DNA from: Enoplolaimus lenunculus
Taxonomy: Eukaryota > Nematoda > Enoplea > Enoplida > Thoracostomopsidae
DNA: 64,000 nt
Assembly: GCA_030248215.1 (NCBI GenBank)
Contig: JASANG010002951.1
Coordinates: forward strand, 62,001 to 126,000
Reading direction: 5' to 3'
Shown here piece by piece: positions 1 through 18,967 of the stretch; the first letter of the stretch is position 1, and every line of letters begins with the position of its first letter. The notes under the pieces were generated by a model. That model searched no databases and was not told the DNA's origin. It saw only the letters and a list, made by a program, of their open reading frames with translations. Position numbers and translations under genes: made by a program.

Positions 1-1599
1 GCGTGTTATTGTTGGTAAATGTATGTTTTAGATCTTTATTTTGGATGAACGCCGTTAGGCGTCACGTTGAGAAAATACATTTTTTCTACTCAATCTTTTA
101 CGAATCACTTTGTCAATTTTTTACGTAATTTTTTTGAAAATTAAAAACTTTTCATTTGAGACGCGTGGCGTGCGGTGACTTGAAAGCGGCATTACAAAGT
201 GCAATTATGCCATTTGCGATTCTTATAGCAAAAAAACACGAATCGACTGGTTATTTTTAGTTGATTACGTTTAAGTTTACGATTGACAATGAATGTCATA
301 TTTTAAGTAGTAGAATTTGATTAGAAATTTGGTACTTGTTGTAAAATTAGTGTATCTAATTTGATTTTTAGGCGATACTTTAAGCCTAAACCTGTGGTTA
401 AGTGTGTTTACGGTTTTGAATGGGCAATATTAACACTTTCAGTCATGCATTTCCTGTGGATCTCTAGAAAACTTCACTATATTTGGCCAATGTTACTTTC
501 AGGGTCACTCACGTAGCGTAAGCGTGTTTCGTAGAGCAAGCCTATAAAGGTGGTATTATAGTTTTGTCTACTTTAATGCCGAAAAGCGTCGTATAGCAAC
601 GCATAAATTGCCGCATCGTCCGTCAGAACGGCGTCTCATTTAAGTATACTGCCGCCCTAAGCCTTAGCGAATTAAGGATCAACAAGTAGAAGGCCTAATG
701 TAAAGTCTACACTAGTTTTATTGCTGTCCCGCTGGAAAACTGGACGCCCATAAAAGTAACATGACCCAAAATTTGATAAAATGTTTTTATTATCTGTATG
801 TTATATGTTTTTAATATATTGGTAGACTCAGGGGTCATGTGCGCACGTCCCAATTTGAGGTGTGTTACGGAGCTAGCAAAGGAATTGTGCACGGTGTATC
901 AAACGGAAACTGAAAAAACACGAGCACGGCAAGTACGTAGAGAATCACTAGCAAGATAGAATATATACGTTGTTATATTTGCTGGATGTAGGTAGCTTCA
1001 GGTTTTAGTTGTTGAACTGTTACATTTCTTGAGAACTCCAAAAACTATATTGGTGAGGGTTTTTTTACAATTTGACTCAGTTTGTGTAGTCAAGAAAAGT
1101 ATATTTCGGACAGAGTTAATTTGACTCACCATTTTTTGCAGTGTAGTAGTATTATTGTGGGAACGAATATTTGATTACTTCATGGTCACTAGCGCAGTAC
1201 GAATAACTATGCTTTGTAAGTTTACCTGGTGTTTCAATTTTTCGATTGGCGAAATTTCTAATTCGTTTTCGGTTTATCGTAAAGGCATTTCTGCTTGTTT
1301 CTGTTTTGCTTTGCAAGCCAGTGTTATTATTGCTTTCAATTTTCAGCCATTTATATATTTTTGCAAATAAAATGTATTCGCATCGATTTGAACGTTTCGA
1401 TATACCTATTGCACGTATTAACCTTAAACGTGATTAAAGTGTGCATGAGCCTAAGATTAGTGATAATCTAATTCGGATCTCTGAAACTCAACTTTGCGTT
1501 TTTTTGTTTCCGAACCAAAATTTTCGTTTCTTAAGCACTTGTTTTAACTTGTTGCTCGAATAGAAGTACCCTGACCCACAAGCTGATTGTTATGAGCGT
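1..1599. other. Gene-free stretch with two repeat fragments
   Basis: No open frame with recognisable content on either strand. It holds one TA-flanked MITE at about 546-657 (ends AAAGGTGGTATTATAG and CTGCCGCCCT) and a fragment of the GACTC-palindrome family near 1083-1143 ending TTTTTTGCAGTGT. Confidence 0.6.
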
Positions 1600-2757
1600 A
1601 CTATAGTGACCCGAATAAGAGAGGGGTTCCCGTTTTCAGTCTCATTACTGTATTGCCCCGGATAAGAGGGTGGTAATAAGAGTGGGGGGTCTCCATTTTG
1701 GGTCCGAATCAATAGGAGTCCGTATCCCTAATAAGAGTCCGTACGCGGATAGAGTCCCTAAACCCTAATTAGAGTCCATAATAATTAAATTAACCCTAAT
1801 GCGGGGTTTACGTTATAACCGGGGCAGGCCTGACACTGTTTGTCCCATGTTAATTCGACGTCAACGTTAAAATTCGGGCTCTTATATCGGATCAAAATGT
1901 CATATGACATTAGCTTACAAACCACCGCTCTCAAATGATTAATGTATACAAGGGACGGTATGTCACGTGATACTGCGGGACATTTGTGCGAATATCATAT
2001 ATTACAATATTTCAACGATTAAATGATATTCAGCGGGACAGTATAACGTTTGGGTACTAATAAATAATGAAAAGCTGGAAGGCAGCGGCACAAATATGCT
2101 TTAAATACCAAGTACGCGTCTGTAAATCGTTTCCGACACAAAATCGCTTAGAATCACAGCTTCAAAATTTAAAAATTCAAATTTCAGATTCTAGTATCAT
2201 AATATGATATTCAACAGGACAACTTGAGTATGTTACCTCAAGTATGCAGACATTTGAAAATATATAATATTCGAAGACAACACCTCGAATATCATATATT
2301 TAAGAACAAAACGTGACCCACACATGTTAATAACAGACAAATACGAATTTTTGGAATACGATACAGGGTCTATAAGCAGACAAAATGTTACCCCAATAGT
2401 CTAATAGGGACAAAACGCGTCCCAAGCTGCCCCGGTTGTAACGTGAACCCCGCATAATTGTTGCGCATAAATGACTCCAGGACCAAATAATTTAAGTTGG
2501 AAACTTTAAAGCGTACTTAAATGTTGAAAGTACATTCCTAAGTATAACCTTGCATTATTGCTCAAGCTATTGACACAAGACTAATAAACGCTTAATTCAA
2601 CGGATAATTGCAGTACCGGATATATATCAGTAACGAAGGGCGGTGGAGCGTGGGTTAAAAATAAATAACAGTCCGTAACCGATTAACAAGGGGGAGTACC
2701 CTCTGTAGATGACGCAAATAAATATCAGTCCACCCTCTTATTCGGGTCAATACAGTA
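1600..2757. mobile_element. Family A MITE (TA-flanked, Tc1/mariner-like) interrupted by a family B element
   Basis: Ends read TAGTGACCCGAATAAG and CTTATTCGGGTCAATACAG next to TA. The body resumes after 2457 with the same sequence (GCGCATAAATGACTCC) found in the second copy at 2820-2850, so 1800-2454 is an insertion. Confidence 0.75.
1800..2454. mobile_element. Family B MITE, PIF/Harbinger-like, nested
   Basis: Termini TGCGGGGTTTACGTTATAAC and the inverted GTTGTAACGTGAACCCCGCA, flanked by TAA on both sides. The interior has repeated AATATCATATGATATTC-like palindromes. TAA duplications recur at the copies at 49872 and 54416. Confidence 0.78.
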
Positions 2758-2761
2758 GTAG

Positions 2762-3127
2762 GAGTCGAGTTCGTAAGAGAATGGAGTCTATAAGCCCTAA
2801 TTAGAGTCCATAAATGTCGATTATCCCTAATTGTAGCGCATAAATGACTCCTGGACCAAATATTTTGACTTTCAAACTTTAAAGCGTACTTAGATTTTGA
2901 AAGTCATTCCTAATATAACCTTGCATTATCGCTCAAGCTATTGACACAAGACCAACAAACGTTTAATTCAACGGATAGTTGCAATAACGGAGATATATCG
3001 GTAGCGAAGGGTGGCGGAGGACGGGTTGAAAATAAATAACAGCCCGTACTGAATAACAGGGGGAGTACCCTCTGGAGAGGCCAAATAAATATCACTCCGC
3101 CCCTCTTATTCGGGTCGCTACAGTAAA
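2762..3127. mobile_element. Family A MITE, second copy, left end lost
   Basis: Shares the body of the 1600-2757 copy and ends CTTATTCGGGTCGCTACAG followed by TA. Confidence 0.65.
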
Positions 3128-5154
3128 ACATAAGAGCTCTTAACAGTCATTAGTTTTTATTTTTAAGCAAAAATAATTAGTTCAGTAAATTAGGTGCAGT
3201 AAACTAGCCATCCAATGCAAAGAATGACGCAATTCCACTCGGGGCGTCCTGTTTACGCAGTAACATACGTGAAAAATACTATAGATTTCTGAACTGTTGA
3301 AAATACTTACTTTTTTGGTTTAGTTGAAATAATGAGGATAGGTAACGAGGAGCCAAATCGGCATTATGTTGCGATATTAAGACTAGAGCGGGTGCTGAAG
3401 CTTTGGACCAATATTACTTTTCCAAACGAACGAATCTGATTATTGCATATTGCTAAATTTAATCTGTTTAGTTACTTTTGTCACAATTTTCAGGAAAGAA
3501 TTTCCGAAATTTTGCAGAAAATTAACATTTTGCAGATGTTGGCTAAAATTAACTAACCATCATTTTTACTACCTAAATTTCGCCTCACCTCCGGCAAATT
3601 TCGTTAGAACTCAGGCTACAATATTTTTCACCTCCGTTTGCACCCTATGGTGAAATGCAAATTATTCCAAAAATATTTTTACACATTAGCATTTCAGATA
3701 TCCGGATACCTATTTCATTTGGGCTATATATATTTCCGTGTAACCAGATAACCGGTGCCCATATGTTATACAATATGATTGCGGTTCAGTTTAAGTCAGT
3801 CTTCATTCCACCAGGTAACATTCACTTTTTCTAAATGCCGCCGGTATTAATTTATTCCTGAATGACTGCCATAAAACCAGAAATTAAATGGAAACACAAC
3901 CTGAAACCATAACTTAAATTAAGTTTTTCCATTTACACAGCTCATTGGTTCACATAGCCAGGCAATTTAATATTTTGAAATTCGCATCAACGCAATACAG
4001 TACACAACTGACGATCAGCAGCTATAGATGGCTCATGTAAACATCAGGGGGATAGCAATAGTGTAAGCTTGAGCTTTAGACGAATTTTTGTTTACGTATA
4101 AAGCACATTCTAACGCTTGGCTTTAGAATATGCTTAGATATACTACTGTTACGACCCTGTTCTACACACTGGCTCTACAGATTAACGATGTCGTTAAGCC
4201 TAAGCCTTGAAAAGTATAAACCAAAAACGCCTAAGCAAAAAATTAGTCTAAATTTTAAATCTTGGTATACTCATTTGCAGTCCAAGCAGAAAATGGGACG
4301 GCCCTAAACCCTTATTATAAGCCACAAAGGATTATGTCTGCCAAAACCCTATCGAAACCGACTGCTCGTATCGGCAAACGTTCCTAGAAATCGTATATGA
4401 TGTATATTGCGCAAAATCTTATATTCAAAATTTAAATAAATATAATACAATATGACAAAACTGGAATGCACTATTAGGAATGTAAATATTTTCAATTGAA
4501 CGAACCAAGCCAACGACTAGACATTGTATAAAATAATTTAAAATAACAAACTCCAAAATTTGTAATTCAACGTTTCATCAATCATTTTATATAAGCTCCG
4601 ATAAAACAAACCAGCCCCCCCCCTCTAATTACTAACGATTTTATTGTTTAAATCTAACCCGGAAGGGGACGAATTTTTCCAGAGCCCTGAACTGTAAGCG
4701 AAACTTATTTAATAAATATAACCACATTTCGTTATAAAACATTTGACTAATGTATACAACAGGGCTGTAACAGTAGTATAAGCAAATTTCTAAGTCTAAG
4801 CCTTAGCGCATTAAAAGGATAAGCCTATACTTAGGCAAAAAATTAAGCTAAAGCTTGAACTTACGCTATTACACTTCCACGGAAAAATATATAACCAGAC
4901 TACAAAATCCTATATCCTATCTGCTAAAATTTCCAAACCACAACAAAGAAGCCGCATTGCAATATATCAACCATAAACACAGAAAGTCTTTGGAAATATT
5001 CAACATTCACAACACTGCGTCAAAATACATCACAACAAATGAAGTTAAAGCTAAATTTTAAAGATTTGGCTCTTGTAAACTTTTCTCCATATTTAAAGTT
5101 CACGCTTAGGGTCAGGCTTTACGTTTAGAAAAGCATTCACCGAAACCTAAACAC
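3128..5154. other. Gene-free stretch
   Basis: AT-rich, with no convincing exon. Decayed pieces of the TTAGGC-bearing hAT-like families lie around 4060-4260 and 4740-4860. Otherwise I see nothing assignable. Confidence 0.5.
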
Positions 5155-5331
5155 GGCCAATGTTACTTTAAGGGGCGTAACAGTAGATTAAGCGCGTTGC
5201 CAAGCCTAGGCGTTGCAAAAATGAGTTCCTACGCCTCAGCCTAAGCCTAAGCAAAAAATGTAATCTAGAATCTAAACGTACTCTTTTATAGACCCACCAA
5301 AAACCTGACGCCCCTTAAAGTCACATGGACC
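5155..5331. mobile_element. Family C hAT-like MITE with TTAGGC-type core
   Basis: Terminal GGCCAATGTTACTTTAAGGG and its inverse at the right end. Flanks ctaaacac and ctaaaaac match at 7 of 8 bases, suggesting an 8-bp target duplication. The core is rich in CCTAAGC hexamers. Confidence 0.7.
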
Positions 5332-5471
5332 CTAAAAACTGTGGGTGAAGTTGTACAAGAGCCACAAATTGAAATACACTGACAACAAAAATCATGTCAA
5401 CAATGTCGTACGAGTAGCAACAGCTGAGCGTTCGTCGATGTCTGGCTACAACAGGAAATGTTGGTCTCAGG

Positions 5472-5861
5472 CAGGGTGCAACCGGAATTACAATTTACCG
5501 GAACCGGAACCGGAATTTGAAAATTTTACCGGAACCGGAAACGTAACCGGAAAGTGAAAAATGCATTTCACCAAAAATTTCATTTTAATCTTATTTTTTG
5601 CTCTATTATTTGTGAAATAACCTTAGTCGAACATAGGTATTTATTTTAGTTGTTGTATTTTAGATTTTCATCATCGACTGAAGTGAAATCCACCATCAAT
5701 GACTTATATTCGGAGTACAAGTGGCTTTCAAAAGAGATTCTTAAAAATTAGCAAAGTTAAGAAACGGCCAAATTATAATACCGGAATTTTTAAATCCGGT
5801 AAAAATTTACCGGAACCGGAAGGTGAAAAAATGCCGGAACCGGAATTCCGGTTGCACCCTG
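5472..5861. mobile_element. Family M hAT-like MITE, complete with perfect 8-bp duplication
   Basis: Ends CAGGGTGCAACCGGAATT and AATTCCGGTTGCACCCTG, flanked on both sides by GTCTCAGG (5464-5471 and 5862-5869). The body has ACCGGAACCGG repeats at both ends. Confidence 0.9.
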
Positions 5862-7565
5862 GTCTCAGGCACCGGTAAAATAATCGACATCCGGCTCGAT
5901 TATTCTTCCATTTTGCCGGCCATTAAACGCCACAAAGTATAACAAATATAATTCGTCCCAACTACTGCAAAACAAAAATTTTTTAAAAATCACTCTGATC
6001 TTTGAAATCCTTTTGTCGTTGTGACCATTAAAACGCAACATTTTCAAACTTGAAAAACAATTATTTGACTGCGTTGCGTTTGTATACTTTCCCTCACATT
6101 TACGCGTAAGCTTAGGCTGCAAAACGGCTTGCATATGCCTAAACCTAAGCTTTCGTCTAATTTTAAGCTAACACCTAAGCCTTAACTTTAAATGTTGATA
6201 AGTGTACAAGCGGCGACCGCCTATAACCATATTCTTCAATAGTATCAAACCCCATTGAATTGCGGACTATACATGATTTTGTTATTTTCAAACCAGCGGC
6301 AATTCTGTTGAAATTTTTCAAAGCTTACGCCAGTAAGAAGTAACATTTATTATTTTAATTTTGAGTTACCACAAACATTTAAAACTATGTTCGCTGGTGT
6401 TTTAGAATTTCGTAACCAAAATTATAGTACTTGGCTATCGCACCAACCCCTGCCCTATTCTATCTCACAGAATACTGGACTATACAAAAAATAACCTAAT
6501 AGCTAAATAGACTTAACATCACAAAGGCAATGAAGATACAGAAAAAACACCCAAAACCTCGACATACACAATAAACAAACAAACAATATTTTCAACAAAA
6601 GGTAACAAGGAATTACATTGAATCGTATCAATAACATGACGTGCGGTGCGTATTATGGTGATACTATTAGAGTTGCATCCGGTTCCAGGTATTCCGGCTT
6701 TTTTCGCATAAATTTTCCGGTTCCGGGTATATCGGTTATTTTCGCCGAAACTTTCCTGGTTCGGCACCAGGTATTTCGATATGTTGCAGCTTTAGTTGAT
6801 GTGTTACAAAATGAAAAAATAACTCAATCCTGCCAAAAGTACAAAATAGGCGTTGGCGATGCCAGTTCTATCACGGGAGGCGAATTCCCTTTCTACATTT
6901 GAGATACGATGTTTAAACTTACTATTGCTTAATTTTTCCAGCTAACAATTTCAAGCGTTTACAAAACATTTCAGGGTGGTCAGCCTTCCAGGGCGCCCCC
7001 CTCTGCGACCATAAAATGATAGTATATCAAATTCGGGGTGCAAAACGAACTAAATTACTAAGGAAAGTGAACAAAAAATTTTTACAGCAATCGAAACTAG
7101 AACTTTTGAGAGCCCATACATACCAAATTATATTATCATGGGATTAGTGTCCGATAGATCAATATATTATCGGCACCATAATAATCAAGACCAGCCACTG
7201 GCAGCGACAAAATTGCACATCTAATGGACATATTCTCAAAAAAATGTATGTAACATCTATAACCTGTTGAGTATAGATCCTGTAAATTTCGAAGTGACCA
7301 ATGGAGAGGTTCAAAGTTTGGCACATTCGTTGCACTTAATCGGTCCTACTTGTGAGTCAAGCTTGACTTTTGTAACCGCTTCAACTGGTTTGTTAAAAAC
7401 CTATTAATAGTTAGTGAACGTGTTACACATATTTAAAAATATACACGGGATCTGAATCTAATACTGTGTTCTATTTGACAAAATTCAACTTCTATCAGTA
7501 TGACCAAAAGTCGATGATGACTCTCAGACAAGAATATGCAACATACGCGATATGGCACAGTACAA
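5862..7565. other. Gene-free stretch with repeat fragments
   Basis: A degenerate CCGG-rich piece of family M lies at about 6670-6780. No coding exon is recognised on either strand. Confidence 0.5.
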
Positions 7566-7833
7566 AATGTACTACCCTGCGTTGCATTTTTGCCCGACCC
7601 TTACCACGTCGTATACAGGGGCACGTAAATACCCCCATCAATGAGAAGGTCGGTCAAAAACACCACGCGCAGGGGGTAGATTCTTTTCTACACAGAATGT
7701 GCCACCATGCGTTGCATTTTTGCCCGACCCTTACCACGTCATATTCAGGGGCACGTAAATATCCCCATAAACGAAAAGGTAGGTCAAAAACACAACGAGA
7801 AGTGGGTAGAATCTTTTCTACACAGAATGTGCC
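7566..7833. repeat. 130-bp direct tandem duplication
   Basis: The segment with GCGTTGCATTTTTGCCCGAC recurs exactly 130 bp later (7579 and 7709). It belongs to the family I repeat seen in full at 55326-55672. Confidence 0.8.
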
Positions 7834-8058
7834 CCATTTGCTTACTCTTGTGCTTACTGTTGTCAGAGTGATTATCCATTCTGTCTACACAGAAGGCTTG
7901 TTTCCTTGAAACATTAACCATATTGGCCCTCGAGATTAAAGGCCACTTACAAATCCTGGTACAAACCCACCAACACCAACATGGCACCATATAATTAAAC
8001 TAAAAAAATAAAACAAATATAATCATATTATTAATAATAAACAGTAAACATACAAATG

Positions 8059-14267
<6,209 letters not shown>

Positions 14268-17198
14268 CTAAACAATGTAAAAAGGTTATTAGACGATACT
14301 AAATTAGTGTCGCTTGTAGTTATCGTTGTGTGTTACAGCTCTATCAAGTATTCCAATAATCGAAACCGACAGTTAACACGAGAACCGCTGGTCGATATAT
14401 GTGCATGTACGCGCTAAGTGTATGTACAGTAAAAATACGATGCAAGCGCGCATTCCTAAACAAGACTTTGGAGAAAAACTTCTAATAGGTGTCGGGCAGA
14501 CAGTACAGCTCCAACATTGTATACCGGACCGGAGACGGGTGTTACGTAACCGGATAGCAGTCACGATTTGTGCACTGCTGTTAGTATTTAAGTAGCGCGA
14601 AAATATACATATGTTTAGTGATAAAAATAAATTTTTGGATTGGATTTTAGATTTCCCGTCAGTGACACTTCTTGACTTTCGCAGAAAAGCAGTAGCAGCA
14701 ACATCTAGTGTATATATTTCTTGATGAAAAAGCAGTTCTATTACATTCGGGACTATAACCGCAAATATCCGATATCTGGTTGGTAGGTTTATATGATATA
14801 TATATACAGATAACAGTTTTTTTGCGGTGGCGTATAATCAGTTTATATTTAGTGCTTAAAAATGCAAAACAAATCTTGGCACTATAGCCGTTGACTGCAA
14901 AATATCAGACAAGTTTGATATTTGGATTAATTCAAGCTTGTTGAATAAATTCGGAGTCTGAATTAATTCACAACATGCACAGCAACACAATTTCTAATCA
15001 ATCAATCAACGTTAGAGATGTGCCGATACCAAAATTTTTGCGATACCGATGTTGACTTATTTTGAAATTTTGCCAACGCCGAACCGATGCCGATTCCAAC
15101 TTTAGTACACTATGCTTTACGAACAGATTTTACCTGAACATAATAACAAAATCTGTAGTTCACCCAAGCTTATTGTCTTCTACTCGCGTTAAGTGAAATC
15201 TAAAATTTTATTTCCTAAAACACCAAAGTACATATACTTAGCATGCTTTAATTCCAAGTAACAGAATCCAAAATATAAAGCCACTGTGTGATTACCAACG
15301 CATACGAGACACGGTGATGGTGCTAAAACAATTGTCAAATCGCAACAGTCAAAAATTACTAAAACTCATTACGTTGTTTTTAATATATACTAGCTAACTG
15401 ATTAAGTATATTTTGAACACAAACTACTGAAAGTTTGGCGCCACATCCCAGCTTTGTAGTAAACATTTCACTTAATAGTTCGATTTCACTTAGTTCTGAA
15501 CTTTTCAGTAAAGTCGGTGTTGTTCAACGGGCATTTTAATTAACCTGACCAACGACTGGTTGGTGGAATCTTGCTATTTCAGAGTTACTGGGAATAGTTT
15601 TGCGCACAGATAGTTTATTAATCATCTCCAGGGGAAGCTAATCTATCAAAAATTTCGTCCCGGAAAGCTGGTCTAGCTGAAATCTAGTCCAGAATCTTTA
15701 TATTTCTGAGGTTGACTAAAATCATGTTTGAGCAATCCAGCCAATACAAATGCAAGATATATCCCATGAACTTCCTGGAAACAAAATAAAACAAAGCGTT
15801 CTGGATTTTAGAGCCTATTAAAATCAAAATGGACAGCAAACATGAAGAGATAGTATATATGTTTATTTTTTGGTAAATGATAACTGTATATACCCGTAAA
15901 GCGAAAAACTGATAACCACGTAGATGCGGGGTTCACGTTATAACCGGGGCAGTAGGGACACGTTTTGTCCCATGTTCATATGGCATCGACATTAATTTTC
16001 GGGCTCCTATTCCGTGTGAACAGACAAAGTTCGAATATCAGGTGACAGTGGCCTAAAAACCATAGCTGTCTGTTAAAAAAAAATAAAATAGGCGGTGCAT
16101 TTTGTATAAGTTTTTAATTGGCCCTGTGTTTTAAATTCACCGGCGGTACTTCCCAAACTGACTTGAACTCAGACTGTCTGCACATTTCTGCATATGCTAA
16201 TTGCTGCAAAATACGGTCCTTGGAAACATTCTTTAAAATATTATCAATGTAGTGATTTCAAAGTTATGTATCCTTGGCTGTATATAGCTTTCTTGATGCT
16301 TTATAATACATATATTATACAGTTTAAATAAGAATATGTAGTCAAAGTAAAGAGACGTACAATTACATATTGGGACAACAGTAATATATTTGAACTATAC
16401 TGTCTACTTGATGGTCGGTCAAACTGGATTGGCGTACAGTTTTTTGAACAGTTTAGGATGATTTTCTCATTTCTATTTCGGATCAACATCGTTTTATAAC
16501 ACATTTTTTTCGAAAGTGTATACCCGGTTAAAAAATTATAAAATTTCCGCTATTTCTATAAACAGAAACGAAAACGGCAACGAACACCGATTTTTACCGC
16601 AAACGGAAACGTATATCCGGTTACACCCTGGTGGTGTCTGTTTGAGTTTCTGTAATAAAAATTTATGGATATTTCCAATAATTTTATGCTCGTATTTTGT
16701 TTTATAGAACGTGCCAAAATTTCATTACATATATGCTGTCGACCAAAATGTAAACAAACTTGTATGCCTGGGATATTTTTTCGCTAAAATTTTAGGAAAT
16801 TGATCACAGATAATTTTAGTATGCCTGATAAATTGTATTGGTAGAAAAAACAACCATTTTTGAAACTTTTATACTTCAATATTTAAATTTCCGTCTCCTG
16901 TTTTTACTATCCTTTACCCCAGTACGTACTTAACTTTATCTTGCTGGAGAGGTTGTGACAAATATTACCTGGCACTGGGAAAGAAAGCAGCGATTGGCAA
17001 GGAATGTCGTACTGACCCTGAGAGCGAGGTGCGGACTAGAACCCCGCGGGGTAGGTCGGATTTGGCATATGCATGGGACAGTCCGCATATATGGGAAAAT
17101 GGGGAAAAAATCAAAAAACGAAATTCTCTGTTTTTGCCAATATTTACCTCAAAGCATAAAAACATCGCTGAAATGCTGCTAATTATACTCATTTTAAC

Positions 17199-17455
17199 AC
17201 TGTAAATTCCAGTGGGTTAAATAATCAACTCAGTCGGAAAATAAGTTTCTTCTGGGTTAATACAATAAACATAATTCACTCTGAGTTGAGTTGATTCCCA
17301 GTATGAGTTTAGATGACTCTTGATGATTTAAACTAGAATGAGTTGAATAAAGTCACAATTGTAAGTTCTGATAGTCTTAACTCATACAGAGTCATTCAAT
17401 TCATTTTAGCTAAAATCAACTCAATAGATCTAACTCTAAGTACGTACCTTTCTGG
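17199..17455. mobile_element. Family G MITE
   Basis: Starts ACACTGTAAATTCCAGTG and carries GAGTTGA/TCAACTC palindromic repeats. Sister copies lie at 36474-36718 and 46587-46847. Confidence 0.65.
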
Positions 17456-17836
17456 GTGCAACCAGTGGGGATGCTGTTAAAATTCAATTTTTAATTACTT
17501 TTAGATTAATCCTGACAATTAAACAATAACGAATTGTCCCAAAGCAAAGATATCATCCTTGACTAACGCAAATTTCAAATAAATGAAGAAATACTCAATA
17601 CCGAAATTACCGGAACCTCCTGTGAAATGTGTACTACTGTAGAAGTTGTAAATTGATGTTCAGCCGGAGATTGAGCCGGATGCACAAACTCCAATAATAC
17701 CCTGAAACCTATGCTTACACAATTGATACAGTACGATTTATTATACTTGGATTAACAACTATAGATTTTGCTAGAATTCCTGTACGACATCTATAACACA
17801 AGACCAAAATTATACATTATATACATAAAAAATCAG

Positions 17837-18075
17837 GGCCAGTGTAAAGAACAGGGTGGGAACAGTTATTATAAGCATATTTCTAAGGCTAAACCTAAGC
17901 CTAAGCCTAAGCGTAAGAATGAGCATGTTCCTAACCCTAAGCCTAAGCGTAAGGATGAGCATGTTCCTAAGCCTTAGCGTAAGCCTAAACCTAAGCCAAG
18001 CAAAAAATTAGTCTAAAGCTTAAGCTTACTCTTTTCTAATCCCGCAGAAAAACGTTCCGCCCCTGATTTTTACAT
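17837..18075. mobile_element. Family D hAT-like MITE with CCTAAG hexamer array
   Basis: Starts GGCCAGTGTAAAGA and ends CTGATTTTTACATACGCC. The core has runs of CCTAAGCCTAAG and a repeated AAGGATGAGCATGTTCCTAA. Confidence 0.65.
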
Positions 18076-18720
18076 ACGCCAAAACCAGAACTTAACAGGA
18101 ATAAACTTCATATCCCAGAGGACATCACCAACTAGTCCCGTACCTCAGAAATCGCTACTAAATGTCGCAAGGTCATTTCTAAACAGAAAAGGAAAATATT
18201 TCAAACAAATGAATTATTTCAATGCTGTCAAATTTTCGACCTGGGTGTACCTTCCGTTTTTAGGGATTTATTGAGCTTTAGACAATTTTTGCTTAGGCTT
18301 AGGCTCAAACTTACACATATGATTAAAATTATTACCGTATCCTTTACGCTGAGGTTTAAGCTTAGGCTCAGGAATATGCTTATAAATGTGTTACGTCCTT
18401 CAAACTAAACACAGGCCAATTTTTTCATGCTGCACAAATGGAACAACTGTTGAACTTGCATAAATAAACCGTTTTACAATTGATGCTATGAATATAGCTA
18501 TTTCAAGCCCCATTCCCATCATTAAGAAGGTTAGCGTTTTCCAATAACGAGCCAAATCCGACTCCGCCAGAGTCAAACGTGCTACTTTAGTGAGTCAAAT
18601 TTGCATCTTGCGGAGTCAAATTTGACTCAGTTTGTATAGTACCGTAGAGCCTATTTCGGAGACAGTCAATTTGACTCGCCATTTTTTGCAGTGTATTACA
18701 GTTTGTTTATGAAAACGGTT

Positions 18721-18967
18721 TCATTTATTTCGAGTCCATTTGATCAGTGTCGCCGGCGACCGGTACAAAAATATTAATTTTGCATACAAATCTTCTTCCA
18801 ATTCTAATTCTCTTGATTCGCGCACTAAGAAAATATCCAGGCAAAGTTGTAGAATGCGATCAACATTTGGTAGTTCTTCAAACATTATTCTGTACATTGC
18901 GCCAGTAACCAACACACGGACAAATCTGCCCACAAATAACACTAAAGACACGTAGACGCTGATTATG
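18721..18967 (-). CDS. PIEZO: PIEZO exon E39, pore-lining inner helix and C-terminal domain, with stop
   Basis: [20 protein letters not shown] (inner helix), [40 protein letters not shown], then [10 protein letters not shown] and TGA. The Met-Phe of the upper cytoplasmic neck (mouse M2493/F2494) is kept. The lower neck reads Pro-Ala where vertebrates have Pro-Glu (P2536/E2537). The spacing matches human residue for residue to the end. Confidence 0.98.

Larger units (their letters stand above)
14268..18720. other. Intergenic region between ICA1 and PIEZO; likely holds ICA1's first exon
   Basis: No exon could be proved. Repeats present: family B fragment about 15924-16030, family M fragment about 16505-16632, family G copy 17199-17455, TTAGGC-bearing family D copies about 17837-18075 and 18240-18420, and a GACTC-palindrome element about 18560-18698 abutting the PIEZO stop region. 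Confidence 0.55.

Noticed and set aside
7466-7909. 147-codon plus-strand open frame
   Set aside because: It spans a 130-bp tandem duplication of a repeat family; no recognisable protein features.
14268-14275. ATG just upstream of ICA1 exon A as the start codon
   Set aside because: It lies in TTGTTTAG, a good splice acceptor, and the reading would lack the N-terminal residues seen in homologues.
16955-17192. Overlapping 75-codon frames on both strands
   Set aside because: No homology recognised, no splice context, no codon pattern different from background.
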